Of a stretch of 64,000 nt of DNA, positions 43,948 through 54,742 are shown one piece after another. Origin of the DNA: Xanthostigma xanthostigma. Its lineage: Eukaryota > Arthropoda > Insecta > Raphidioptera > Raphidiidae. The position numbers and the translations under genes were made by a program. Position 1 is the stretch's first letter. Every line of letters begins with the position of its first letter. Location of the stretch: positions 44,790,401-44,854,400 of the forward strand of contig OY754465.1 in NCBI GenBank assembly GCA_963575645.1. Reading direction: 5' to 3'. The notes beneath the pieces were generated by a model that saw nothing but the letters and a program-made list of their open reading frames with translations, ran no database searches and was not told where the DNA came from.

Positions 43948-44931
43948 CAGTGTGTTCATTTCAAAAGTATCCACCCTTAATAACTTCTGACTTGATGTGA
44001 TTATTGTTTTGAGTGAAAACATGTCGATTTAGATATCGAGGGGGAAGTTCAAAAATGGAACCTAGAGAATTTTAGGTTTCATCCCCTAGCCCCCAGCCAC
44101 CCCCACTTTGAAATTTCAAATGGCACCCCCTACCTTGTGATGCATCATTTGAAAGGGCATAAAATTCTCTATTCAACCATGATAAAAAAAATGAAATCGA
44201 TCGATTGGTTCTTAAGATAGACTACACAGAAGATGGAAACGTTCTTCTTTCTTATTTGACACTTTTCCGCAACAAATACTACTTTTAACAAGATAACACT
44301 CGACAAAAGAAGTAAAGAAAACCGTACTGATGTTTGACAGAAATTGTTGCATTTGTTTTTCCATAGCCGCCTTCGAAAACGACAAAAATCACATCCCATG
44401 GCTCGAGACTGTGTTTTTCCATGATGCGACGTAAGCAACATTCGCCAAAGTTCGTGAAGTGTTCCAAAACAGAAAGTATTTTTGTCTACCAAATAATGGT
44501 GGCCATTTCGAACATGTCATAAAATAATTTCTTATGACTGTAATTTAAAATTAATAACAATAAGTGTTTCAAAAAGTTTGTTGAATTCAACAGTGTATCC
44601 AATCCGCTATGTTTTGCTTATAATAATTGATTTCATACCTTCCATCTTCTGTGTAGTCTATCTTAAGAACCAATCGATCGATTTCATTTTTTTTTATCAT
44701 GGTTGAATAGAGAATTTTATGCCCTTTCAAATGATGCATCACAAGGTAGGGGGTGCCATTTGAAATTTCAAAGTGGGGGTGGCTGGGGGCTAGGGGATGA
44801 AACCTAAAATTCTCTAGGTTCCATTTTTGAACTTCCCCCTCGATATCTAAATCGACGTGTTTTCACTCAAAACAATAATCACATCAGGTCAGGAGTTATT
44901 AAGGGTGGATACTTTTGAAATGAACACACTG
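43948..44931. mobile_element. 984-bp TA-flanked element with 290-bp inverted repeats
   Basis: Ends TA/CAGTGTGTTCATTTCAAA and inverted TTTGAAATGAACACACTG/TA. The left arm 43948-44236 and right arm 44642-44931 are almost identical inverted copies. The about 405-bp unique centre has a 107-codon and a 60-codon minus-strand frame without recognisable transposase. TA duplication fits the Tc1/mariner superfamily. It was inserted into repeat R10. Confidence 0.85.
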
Positions 44932-44956
44932 TATAATCTGTATGTACTACATAATA

Positions 44957-45386
44957 CACGTATCCCCCGATTTACACGGTAGATACGTTCCTGAGAAACA
45001 CGTGTAAATCGAAAATTAAAAATTTTTCAAGTCAAAACCGTGTAAATCGAAAAGCTTGCAGAAAATGCATAATTTTGCTATTTAACAGTTGTGATTTTTT
45101 TCAATATTTTTAGGTGTACACAGAAATAAAAATAAAATGCATTGACAGGTTAAAATATGTATTACGGAAATACTTTAATTTTATGCGAAGAAATACAGAC
45201 ATAGTGTGCGTGTGCAGCAAGTCAGCACATAAGCTCGGGATTCCCCGTGAGATGTATACACAGCGCACGTGTTCAATCACAGTAGCATTTAGTAGAGTGC
45301 GATAAAAACAAAAAAAAACTTATTTGGAAAACCGTGTAAAAGCGAAAACGTGTAAAACAAGTACCGTGTAAATCGAGGGATGGGTG
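44957..45386. mobile_element. pogo/Tigger-like TA-flanked element, 430 bp
   Basis: Ends TA/CACGTATCCCCCGATTTACA and inverted TGTAAATCGAGGGATGGGTG/TA. GTGTAAATCGAAA iterations lie near both ends, the same design as the element at 13307 (AACTCGAA iterations). It lies 25 bases from the neighbouring TA element. No transposase. Confidence 0.8.
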
Positions 45387-45482
45387 TATACGATATGGAA
45401 CTTAGTTAAATAAACAACACAATGACTGTTATAAGAGGTGCCTGATTTGACAGGAATCGGTCAACTGTATTTGAAAGAACAC

Positions 45483-45891
45483 AGCAAAAGCTCATGGGAT
45501 TTGGTTCTCGGTTAAAATGATCGAAAATGGTTTTACTTTACAGTTTAAAGGTCATTAATAAAAATGTCCATTGGCGCATAGCCTAAAAACCAATACATTT
45601 TTAGCTACAGATACGTTTAGTTCGGTTTTTAGGTTAGTTTTACACTTTTTTTTAACTTATTTGCACGAAATATAGTCGAAAACTAGGTAATGTTGGAAGG
45701 TGTCACCTTGTATAAAAATAATAATGTCATATTCGGATTCAGCGCACTCGAAAACATATTTCTAGAGCATTCTAAATCTATTCGTTTTTAGGTTATGCGC
45801 TCATGGATACTTTTTCTTAGCGACTTTTAACTATAAAATAAAACCATTTTCGATCAATTTAATCGACAACCAAATCCCATAAAGTTTGTGC
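45483..45891. mobile_element. About 410-bp fold-back element
   Basis: Arms CTCATGGGATTTGGTTCTCG...ATCGAAAATGGTTTTA and inverted TAAAACCATTTTCGAT...ACCAAATCCCATAAAG. Also TGGCGCATAGCCTAAAAAC against GTTTTTAGGTTATGCGC. Arm length about 105 bases. It ends 117 bp from exon 46009-46127. Confidence 0.7.
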
Positions 45892-46008
45892 GGGGTCCCT
45901 CTGAAACTGCAATGTTCCTGTTTTCGGTGGAAATATCTCCAAAAGTAAAAAAATGGCATATATAAATTATTTGTTGTATTAAACCAACGTTAAAGTGATC
46001 GTTCTTAC

Positions 46009-46127
46009 CTAACATTCTCGTGTTTTTGTATGTAGATCTTATGAAACTGTCCCTCGACAGGTGAGATGATGTCGTTCTTCATTTCCATTGCGACGTGTTG
46101 CGGCAGAACCGACAGAAGTAGACGTTC
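46009..46127 (-). CDS. rut: Adenylyl cyclase exon: linker helix to C1 start
   Basis: Acceptor CTGTTGCAG before 46127, donor GTAAGA after 46009. Thirty-nine codons plus AG encode [20 protein letters not shown] then [35 protein letters not shown] is the conserved end of the helical linker preceding C1, and [13 protein letters not shown] leads into FADIVGF. It joins DENEKL of the upstream exon in phase 0. Confidence 0.97.
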
Positions 46128-46203
46128 CTGCAACAGCCAATAGAGACACGTGTTACCTTTCCGTACTATCTTACACCTTACATATCTATATGATAGGTAC
46201 AAT

Positions 46204-46256
46204 CCAGAGATATTTAAATATCTCTGGTACAATCACAGAACAGTAATCTGTTCTGT
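46204..46256. repeat. Two short perfect hairpins
   Basis: CCAGAGATATTTAAATATCTCTGG is a 24-base perfect palindrome at 46204-46227; ACAGAACAG/CTGTTCTGT at 46235-46256 follows. Both lie just upstream of exon 46009-46127 in the transcript. Confidence 0.7.
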
Positions 46257-46278
46257 GGGTACAATATTATAATACTAC

Positions 46279-46883
46279 TAGTGATGTAACATTTATTCGC
46301 GAATGCCAATATTCGCATATTTTTTTACATTCGTATTCGCAAAATTCGAGAAAAACACGGTTTTAGTTTTACCTACACCGGTCATCTAATCCTAGGTACT
46401 AGGTTGATTATTATTACTAAGTCTAAAGCTTTATTGCCTAATGTTAATGTAAAGGCTGATAAGAAATATATTCAATTTTTTCAAAATCCTGACTACCCCT
46501 AACCTCTAAAACAATATTTATGCTATTTATAATATTTAAAAAAAAATGTTTTCATACGATATTCATTCAAAACTTGTATAAAATTATGTATTTACAAGTT
46601 TTGAATGAATATCGTATGAAAACACATTTTTTTAAATATTATAAATAGCATAAATATTGTTTTAGAGGTTAGGCGTAGTCAGGATTTTGAAAAAATAGAT
46701 TATATTTTTTATCAGCCTTCACATTAACATTAAGCAATAAAGCTTTAGCCTTAGTAATAAAAATCAACCTAGTACCCAGAGCCTTTACAAATGTATGCGT
46801 GCGATTTGCTCGGCCAATCAGCTGTCAAATTTTAACCTTGGATAAATGTCGCCTTTAAAAACTGAATATTTGTTACATCACTA
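46279..46883. mobile_element. hAT-ended element with a 190-bp internal inverted repeat
   Basis: Ends TAGTGATGTAACATTTATTC and inverted GAATATTTGTTACATCACTA. The inside is largely one long hairpin. The left arm (about 46388-46580) includes AGGTTGATTATTATTAC and AAATCCTGACTACCCCTAAC. The right arm ends near 46785. Subterminal ATTCGC iterations lie next to the left end. No matching 8-bp flanks, so the insertion is old or rearranged. Confidence 0.7.
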
Positions 46884-46907
46884 TTAGGTGCCAAATTATA
46901 ATAATAC

Positions 46908-47160
46908 TAGCGGCTTCGACCGGATTTATAGAACGCCTACTAAAGATAGACACGCCATTATACTGTCGCGACTTTTTTGTGAGAGCATATTGAGTGAAAT
47001 ATAATATAAAACTATTTCACATATTTTATTTCGGTAGTCGTGAAAGCCAAAAAGTCTCAGTCTAGAAGCATTTGTATATTGAGCGTCGTGTGAAGTCAGA
47101 AATCGAATGCCTAGCCACTGACTGTTTCACGACTTACATATACCGGAAGCATATAACCCA
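46908..47160 (-). mobile_element. Helitron-like family D
   Basis: Starts CTAGCGGCTTCGACCGGATT and includes GAGAGCATATTGAGTG and GTCGTGTGAAGTCAGAAATC, matching 10750-10980. On the minus strand it ends in CTAG. Non-coding. Confidence 0.55.
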
Positions 47161-47846
47161 GGCGCGGGTGTAGAGAGAATACCAGTCCATCTTGACAACA
47201 CGTTACGATTTTATAGAAATATTTGTTTTGAAGTAAATGTCAAAAATAAATTTAAATGACTAATTAACTTTCTGGCAAAATAGTGAAACAAAACGTAGCA
47301 TATAACATTTTTGGAATCATAAGAAATATACCAAAAAAAATTCGTGTAATAGTTTTCAATTAATCCGTTCAACATACGAAGAATTTTATACATATAATAT
47401 ACATGGTATATACTGAACATTTTAATATATAGGTAGGCGATTAAAATCAGCAAGAAATATTGATTTCTTAATTTTGCTATAATTTTTTTTCTGATTGTGA
47501 GACACTTAAGAACCTTAAATTCAACTATTTTTTTGTGTTTTAAAACAGCTTATGTAACATGATACTGTTTCCTTGTAAATGGCGAGCAGACTAAAGAGTC
47601 GCGATAAATCACAGGTAAGATTAAAACGAAGGTAATAAATCAACAGCGAACAATGTGACAAATAATCCGACTTCCTATTAATCGACTGTTACATTTACTA
47701 CAGCGGGCATAAATTATAACTACCTACAGTGAAACCTTGAACTGCCGTTTCTCCCAATTTTACAAAAAAAAAATATTTTTTCATTTTTTCCCGTGCAACA
47801 ATTTATTCTGAAATGATATGCGAAAGAACAAAATAGATTTAATTTA
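47161..47846. other. Intron sequence without recognised feature
   Basis: AT-rich, short frames only. Confidence 0.4.
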
Positions 47847-48060
47847 CTAGCGGTCCGGTTCGACTTCGCCCGGCTTTGTGGATTGCCTATTAGTCAGTCA
47901 AAATAGCTTCGCAAGTCTTGCCAAGCAAGTAAACCATAATTATTTTAAATCCGAGATATTTTCCAAGTTTGTCGCTTAAATGATATGGTGTAAAGGTCAA
48001 TTTTGATCTAAATTAAACAGACAGAAACTCGATCGAAAAATTAGATAAATAGCACAATTT
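47847..48060 (-). repeat. Helitron-like family D, second terminal fragment
   Basis: CTAGCGGTCCGGTTCGACTT then GGCTTTGTGGATTGCCTATT, as at 33498. Sequence after about 47900 is not shared. Confidence 0.5.
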
Positions 48061-48127
48061 AACACTAATTACGAATTTTTATTTTGCTCCTTCGTGTTCA
48101 TCTAATAAAACCCAGTTACAAATCAAT

Positions 48128-48697
48128 AAAACCGGCCAAGTACGAGTCGGACTCGTGCACCGAAGGTACAAACTTGTAGGTATGTAAAAAGTTCGTCCAT
48201 CCCGGGAATCGACTTTCGAAGATTTTTCCCGCTTTACTGTTGAAAAACTATTGTCTCCATACATCGACATAATATGTCGCGGTCAGTTTACCAAATAAGT
48301 GCATAATAATTTGCAATGAGTTCAGTTGTACTATACCCGAACTGTACTGTATACCGTGGCTATATCTAATAGCCTACGAGTTCTCATAATTGTATTTTAA
48401 AAAATGTTCGAGAATACTGCAGTATAAACGCACCGTTAACATACGCTTGGTTTGTATTAGAATTGTTACCGTGTACGTTGTTGCAATTTGTGTATGTATA
48501 CTGTACCTATATGTAGTATAGAATGTATTGTGTATAAAAATTTGGTTTTTCATTATTTGTTGTTACAGCGGCAATGAAATACACAATCTGTGAAAATTTC
48601 AACTCTACTTATTACAGTTCATGAAATACAGCCCGCTGACAGACAGACGGACGGAGAGCGGAAGCTTAGTTATAGGGTCCCATTGGGCACCCTAAAA
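48128..48697 (+). repeat. Dispersed repeat R4, copy 2
   Basis: Starts ACCGGCCAAGTACGAGTCGG and ends GACAGACAGACGGACGGAG then GGGCACCCTAAAA. Shares CCATACATC, CCCGAACTGTACTGTATACC and CTATATCTAATAGC with 23098-23815. Confidence 0.75.
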
Positions 48698-48772
48698 ATG
48701 TCAATGGTCCACCGCACACGGGTCGACTGTTTTACAATTTCAACTCGGTTCAGGGTGCGATCGTTCTGTGAT

Positions 48773-49445
48773 TAGTGATATCGATTATCGTTACTTTTAA
48801 GTATTCGTTACTATTCGGTACTTTGGTATTAAGTAATCATTTCAACTACTCGTTACTTTGATTACTTAGGTTACATACTAGTGATGTCGATTATCGTTAC
48901 TTTTATGTATTCGTTACTACTATAGGTACTTGGGTATTAAGTAATCATTTCAACTACTGGTTACTTTGATTACTTAAGTTACATACATAAAATGTAGTAC
49001 GTAGTGATGAACCAACAAATAATATTGCGTATAAAAAAGTACTGAATAAAATAAATATCGACACAAGACGATTACTGACCGCGAAATATCAACATATCAA
49101 CAATACAATAATACACAATTAATTTTGCTAAGGGCTATTGATATCGGCGGCATATTTATATTATACGTATCAGCTATCAGCGGCTCCTTTGTAGTGCTCC
49201 GAAATCTTAAGGTTCGCAGGAACTCAATGAATATCCTTATACTCGCATAATAAAATAATCAATAGTAATCAATAATCAATAGTAATCAGTAATCAATAGT
49301 AATCAATAATCAATAGTAATCAATAATCAATAGTAATCATTCAAGTAAAAGTAACGATTTACTTTTCAAATCGGTAATCGTTACTTCGGGTATTCTAGAG
49401 TAACGAGTAGTTTCGTATCGTATCGTTACTTTGTCGACATCTCTA
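48773..49445. mobile_element. hAT-like element with internal tandem repeats, 673 bp
   Basis: Ends TAGTGATATCGATTATCG and inverted TTGTCGACATCTCTA. Flanking 8-mers are TCTGTGAT (48765-48772) and TCTGTGAC (49446-49453), 7 of 8 identical. The first 106 bp, terminus included, are duplicated in tandem at 48879. A 17-bp unit AATAATCAATAGTAATC repeats five times at 49255-49339. CGTTAC/GTAACG motifs recur throughout. Confidence 0.85.
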
Positions 49446-49980
49446 TCTGTGACCTTTCGTATACGTTAGAGAAGGGGGTCGCTTGAAACACGACCGATTT
49501 GAAATTCGTTTCAAACTGGTCGTGTGTGACCGTCTTTGCAGATTGACAAACAATTTCAGTTGCATGGTTGCGTATTGCGAAATTTTTCATCTCTAATAGG
49601 TAGGAGCAATTCAGATAGAGTCGCGTTTGTGTGCGAACAAAGAACGTCAACCGATTGCAAACCAGTTACACAATAGTCGCATCCTGAAATGGTTTGAAAA
49701 TATTTAATTATAATTCATTATAATATATCAATAATCGTTAACTTTAAAATTGATTTCATTTTTCTTCATGTTAAATTGAAATACCGAAACATTAGGATTG
49801 AAAATATAACGGTTCATTTTGTTAACATAAATACTGAAAATAATTTCCGAGCTAATTTTTCAATATTTGAAATTTTAAGACATTTAAATTAAACAGCAAT
49901 CCATTAATTTTATTCATAAATATTTAAACTAATTTTGCATACGTATTTACAACTTAAGTAATTCAATTACAATTTTTTTT
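49446..49980. other. Intron sequence without recognised feature
   Basis: Nothing supported; a CGACCGATTTG / CAAACTGGTCG weak inverted pair near 49490-49520. Confidence 0.4.
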
Positions 49981-50019
49981 GTTTAAAATTATACTGACTC
50001 AGTCAGTATAATTTTAAAC
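49981..50019. repeat. Perfect 39-bp palindrome
   Basis: GTTTAAAATTATACTGACT, one base, and its exact complement. Confidence 0.8.
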
Positions 50020-50170
50020 AAGTTACATTAGACACATTTATACAATTTTTAGTAAAAATCACTCGTTTTTTTTCCAAGAAAAATAGTAATTTTAATACCC
50101 ATTGATGACATTTTTTATTTTAATTTATTTTATACATAACAATACTGAGAAAAAAGACAACATTGATTCT

Positions 50171-50201
50171 CCGAAGATGGCATAAAGTTTGCCGAAACGT
50201 C
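50171..50201 (+). ncRNA. Hammerhead-like RNA motif
   Basis: CCGAAGA, one base, stem GGCA/TGCC, then GAAACGTC. TCT before the motif pairs with AGA after it. The first core pair is CC instead of CT, so this copy is degenerate. Confidence 0.4.
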
Positions 50202-50324
50202 AGACAATAAAATGCAATAAATAAACCTTCAGTATTTGCTCAGTTCATCGATCCTATGCCACCAGGATTCATTCTTTAATCTTACATTAATTATAATATT
50301 CAACATTTAAATAAATTGTATATT

Positions 50325-50640
50325 GACAAAAATTAGAAAACTATAATTAAATAACTCAATAGTTGACGTTTCGGTCCGGATTTGGATTTTCTTCAGAAAT
50401 AATCTAAAAAATATAAAAATGAATTAGTATCTACTTATTTTCTAATATAATTAAGATTGAATTTTTTATTAGAAAATAAGTAGATACTAATTCATTTTTA
50501 TATTTTTTAGATTATTTCTGAAGAAAATCCAAATCAGGACCGAAACGTCATCTATTGAATTAAAGTTTTATAATTTTTTGTAATATACAGTCTGAAGAAA
50601 TTGATCGATAATATTATTTATTTAATATAAATTCTTGTTT
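50325..50640. repeat. Palindrome with two opposed hammerhead-like motifs (family R6)
   Basis: Arms CAATAGTTGACGTTTCGGTC...TTCTTCAGAAATAATC and the reverse complement, centred near 50455. The motifs lie at 50365-50396 (minus) and 50518-50549 (plus), with CTGAAGA and CGAAACGTC. After the plus motif GAAATTGATCGATAATATTA resembles the block following the 7020 motif, so both belong to one repeat family. Confidence 0.7.
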
Positions 50641-52207
50641 CCTAAAATGGACATTTGTTATTTTCTTGCAAAATATAATATTACTTTGGCAATTTAAATG
50701 TCACTAGGTCCGAGTACACAGTTTTATAAAGATAAAATATTGCAAAGCAATACGAACGCAGGGACGGTTGATTTTAAGTAATTACATAAGCACTAATTAT
50801 TATGATTTAATTGAAAACAATGTCAAAGAAAAATAAAGGTTGGTTCATATTATGTTGAATAACTAGTATAAGACAACTGAATTATTTTATTGTTTTTAAT
50901 AATAATTTATCATAGATAATGTCGAGTACTGAAAAGGAATTATTTTTTAAACCTGTAGACAATTATTAACAAATTAATTAAAATGTATAACATTTCTCAG
51001 GAATGTTTGTGACGTCGTTATGTTAAAAGTTGTGTATTATTATACTCTCTAAACTGAAATAGTGAAAATGCCACTATTTGAAATAGTTCTGATTCACTTC
51101 CGGAATAGTGAATTCAAGTAAAATTCACTGTCAGAATAGTGATACCCCTGATTTTATACGTGTCGCTTGTGGCGCCTCCATACAGTTACTAAGTATAGAT
51201 ACTTAGTATTATTCATGTAGAAGTTGATCGTTCTATAGCAAGTTCTTGTAAACCGATAAACAAGGAAGTAATATAATTTATCAGTTAAGTTACTTAGTTT
51301 ATTTTATAATATTTTCATAGATTCAGAGTAAATCATTGCGTGTATACTATTGTTTTTTACCGATTTTAAATTATAACTAACAATGAACTAAGGTTATGTT
51401 TTTGGACGCGAATTCTTTATTTTGTTTTTTTAATTATGAAATAAAAAAAATAACAAAAGTAGTTTTGCTATAAAACTTGTAATATAATCTTTCCATTTAC
51501 GTAAAAAAATCAATCAGAAACCCATTTTTTTTGCAAAGTGATTCGAAAGAAAGTTTGACTCAGGAAACTACGTTGTTACGTAAAATTTTGTCAGCAATAT
51601 TACTATATTTGGGTTACAAAATAGTTACGTATTAATATATAATTATACAAAACTATGCCAAAAGCACGGTCTATAATGTTAGTTAAAATCAAAGTTTGGA
51701 CATCCCTACATAAAAGAGTACGGCTCCAAACCGTGAATTATATCAATCGTTAATGTCGTCCTTCCATTCGAGTTTGATGATTTACATGGTCGTCCCACTC
51801 TTAACACACACGTGTAGAGTGCAAATCAGAAGTTCCAAATCTTTTTATGGTAGGCATCACTAACTTTATCGAAAATGAATCTATGTGCTCATAGTTCACA
51901 TGTTGAGGAGATGACCTACGAACTATTTCACATTTCACCTTTTAATGGACGCACGTAAATGTTTTAACGAACGCCATCATTCTGCCGCCCAGGATGGGCA
52001 CCACGTTAAGGATCACTGGTGTCAGCCAGTTTAATGAGAACCTTTTCTGCGGCAAGAACAGATACACAGAGATAGTAGGGCGTTCTCGCAACAATCTTTG
52101 TAACAACATCAAAACTAATCGATTATTTATCGGTAAACCATTTTTCATATCGCATTTCGATATTTATAATACCGCTGAATAAAAATACATAAATTTCGAC
52201 ATCTATA
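50641..52207. other. Long intron stretch without recognised feature
   Basis: No supported frame. Near 51058-51140 there are four diverged AATAGTG/CACTATT repeats in both orientations. The rest is AT-rich. Confidence 0.4.
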
Positions 52208-52829
52208 TCTATACTAATATATAAAGCCGAAGAGTTTGTTTGTTTGTTTGAACGCGCTAATCTCAGGAACTACTGGTTCAAATTGAAAAAAAATTTTTTT
52301 GTTGGATAGCTCATTTATCGAGGAAGGCTAAAGGCTATATAAAATCACGCTACGACCATTAGGAGCGGAGCATTAATGAAAAATGTTGCAAAACGTATCT
52401 CAAAAATAAGCTTCTATTCAGGTGAAATGCACTAACTAAATATACTCATATTAGCATTCTGAGTACACAACGCCGGCTGGCTCAATCGGTAGAGTACGCG
52501 ACTGTGAATATCAGGGTAGTGGGTTCGAGCCTTTAAGTTGGGCGAATATATTTTTATTTTTTTTATTTACTGCATTAAGCTTTCTTCTAAGGCTTATATT
52601 TAAATTTATTTAAATCTTATTTAATTAATTAAAAAAAAATATTAGTTAAAAAAAGTATAAATACTGGTTTTTATCGACAAACACTTTTGAACGGTAACTC
52701 CGATGATCGATCATCATGAAATTTGGTCACAACATTCATCTCGGTAAAATAAGATGAATGTGTGTACTCATGTTCCTCCCTTCCCCATTCGTTCTTTTAC
52801 ACCCGGGTGAAACCGGACGGGACCGCTAG
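52208..52829 (+). mobile_element. Helitron family A, split by a tRNA-like insertion
   Basis: Begins TCTATACTAATATATAAAGC and ends GGACGGGACCGCTAG/T at 52829. Relative to the copy at 9105 about 270 extra bases (roughly 52404-52675) interrupt it, after a block matching CAAAATGTAACTCAAAA and before GACAACAACTTTTGAACGG. The extra DNA carries the tRNA-like sequence at 52472. Confidence 0.85.
52472..52544 (+). tRNA. tRNA-Lys-like sequence, probably a SINE head or pseudogene
   Basis: GCCGGCTGGCTCAATCGGTA (A box), GTGGGTTCGAGCC (B box) and ending GTTGGGCG. This is near the usual tRNA-Lys(CTT) sequence, with a missing acceptor base and broken anticodon and T stems. The anticodon loop reads CTGTGAA, so GTG would be in the anticodon place. 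It is followed by AATATATTTTTATTTTTTTT. It sits inside a Helitron, which shows it was inserted by retroposition or with a repeat. Confidence 0.55.
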
Positions 52830-52879
52830 TTTTAACATAATTGCGTTATAAATCTTTGATTAACGTCTGAATAGAACTC

Positions 52880-52997
52880 TTCAAGTAAATAAAATTGTCG
52901 ACCAATTTTTGTGTTATATTGATTTGTAATTTTATCATTTTTTGTCAATATATCGTTTGGTCTGAGAAAAATTGGTCGACAATTTTATTTACTTGAA
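52880..52997. repeat. 118-bp hairpin related to family R6
   Basis: TTCAAGTAAATAAAATTGTC and GACCAATTTTT at the left, inverted at the right with AAAAATTGGTCGACAATTTT. That block is the conserved segment downstream of the motifs at 7020 and 50518. Confidence 0.75.
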
Positions 52998-53605
52998 TAA
53001 TTGCGTTATGTATGTAAATTGTACTTTTTCGCTTTTGGTATTTAAAACTATTTTTCATATGACCCCTTATAAAATGGCCCCTTTACATACATGTAAAGTG
53101 ACCTTTCCGTACTAGCGATGTAAGGAAAAAACAAAAGCCACAAGTCATAATCCAAGGGATACACAAAGCAAGCGAACGCGCTATCATCTAATGAAATACT
53201 AGTAACTAAATTTCGCCTTCAACGAAAGTCATGTTTAATCCAACGCACACAAACGTAACGTCCTCCCATAAAAGTGTCGCACTAATTGCACGGTTTTACT
53301 CCCAACCATTAGATGTTTCACATCAAAAATTTAATATCTAAAAAGCTAATTCTCCTCAAGTAGAAAACAGTGTCACTTTCTTTTTAAATATTTTTAAATC
53401 TGTATTCCCTAAAATAAGGAGATGGCAATAAATGTATAAGTAATAAAAACCAAAAAACTATCGGTTGTACAGATCTTAGCCGATCAATTTTAGCGCACGG
53501 TAAGCTCGCTGTACGTTTGTTTCAGATATATACTTATTTTGATTTTTTCTTAACTTTCCTAAATTTTCCAGGTCTGTGGTAAGCCTGTAGGACACTATAT
53601 CAGGA
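52998..53605. other. Intron sequence without recognised feature
   Basis: Nothing supported except a short R9-like AACTAAATTTCGCC at 53203. Confidence 0.4.
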
Positions 53606-53850
53606 AACTCAAAAGACTACAGAAAGAAAGATTTGTTTATAAAGCGACAAGTAGTAAAGAGACCGTCTGTTTTTTGACATAGGTACTGACCGTCTTATGA
53701 CATTTCGGTATAGTGCCCGCGGTGAGAGATGAAGCCAGGCACCTACGCTATTATGACGCGGTGGCTTTATCTTTCGCCGGGCGTACTTTACTGGGTATGT
53801 AAAAGAGAGCGTCGCGGATAGCCGCACAAATAAGGGGCCCCAACACACAA
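53606..53850. other. Moderately GC-rich intron block
   Basis: GTGCCCGCGGTGAGAGATGA, GACGCGGTGGCTTTATC and GGCGTACTTTACTGGGTATG. A 79-codon minus-strand frame crosses it, but no family is recognised. It could be a dispersed repeat or an unrecognised exon. Confidence 0.35.
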
Positions 53851-54742
53851 TGAAAATTGTCAGTACTTATTATTAGTTCAATAATTAATTATTGATACTA
53901 ATAATATATTAAATGTAAAAATAACTCTGTCTGTCTGTCTGTTTTTTCACGCCTAAACCGTTGAACAGATTTCGATAAAATATTTGACAATAACTATGAG
54001 CTTTGAAGTCAGTTATTCTCGAGCCCCAAAATGTTCTAAAGTACATTTACATTTCCTTAATATACCAAAAACAAATTTATTGCGTATATTAAAAATAAAA
54101 TTAGAGAAACGAGACCATGACATGAACTAATCGTTCGCATTTATCGGTTAATTTGCAATAATATAATATTTGAACAAAAATGTTAATATCCCTCATTAAA
54201 ATAAATTATATAGAATTAATTAACAGATATAAGCAGATTTGTGTTATAATAAAATAACATAATATCTACTATGTACGATAAACGTGTGGGTAGTGCTCAC
54301 TTGTCTGTATAGAAATCGTATGACAAATACAGGTTAATCGTGTTACAAAATGATACATCGAGAAAAACTCGACAGACAGTCATAATAATGCAGATGTCTA
54401 CGAGTTAGGGCTGCGGATACACAAATGGCGATGAGAATTGCGGATTTTTACGCGATTACAATGAGCAAGTGTAATCTTTATTTAACGGTTATTTCTTGCA
54501 CAAATGCGTACAATCGCTTCGACCGATTATAAAATACACATACGAGGATGAGATAATTAAGAATGTTCTCAAGAATCTATAAATTAAGAGTACAATTAAG
54601 AAATTTCCCCTGAACTTTTAACTTTTAAGGCTAGTCTTGAATACTATAGAATTCTTCTAACATCTTTAAAAACAACAAAGTTATGCTATTTTAAAGTTTA
54701 AGTTTGATATATTATCAGCGCTATGGCGTTCTCAGGGTGGCG
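53851..54742. other. Intron sequence with a short (TCTG)n repeat block
   Basis: CTCTGTCTGTCTGTCTG at 53926 followed by CACGCCTAAACCGTTGAACAG is a repeat fragment style common in insect introns. The rest is unassigned. Confidence 0.4.

Noticed and set aside
44169-44492. Minus-strand frames in the centre of the 984-bp element as transposase
   Set aside because: No DDE/D motif or helix-turn-helix visible and too short. Kept as an open question only.
52472-52544. Functional tRNA gene (His by anticodon, Lys by body)
   Set aside because: One acceptor base missing, anticodon and T stems unpaired, and it sits as an insertion within a Helitron.
53606-53850. Coding exon in the GC-richer block
   Set aside because: No conserved protein in any frame and no paired splice sites of quality; could equally be a repeat.
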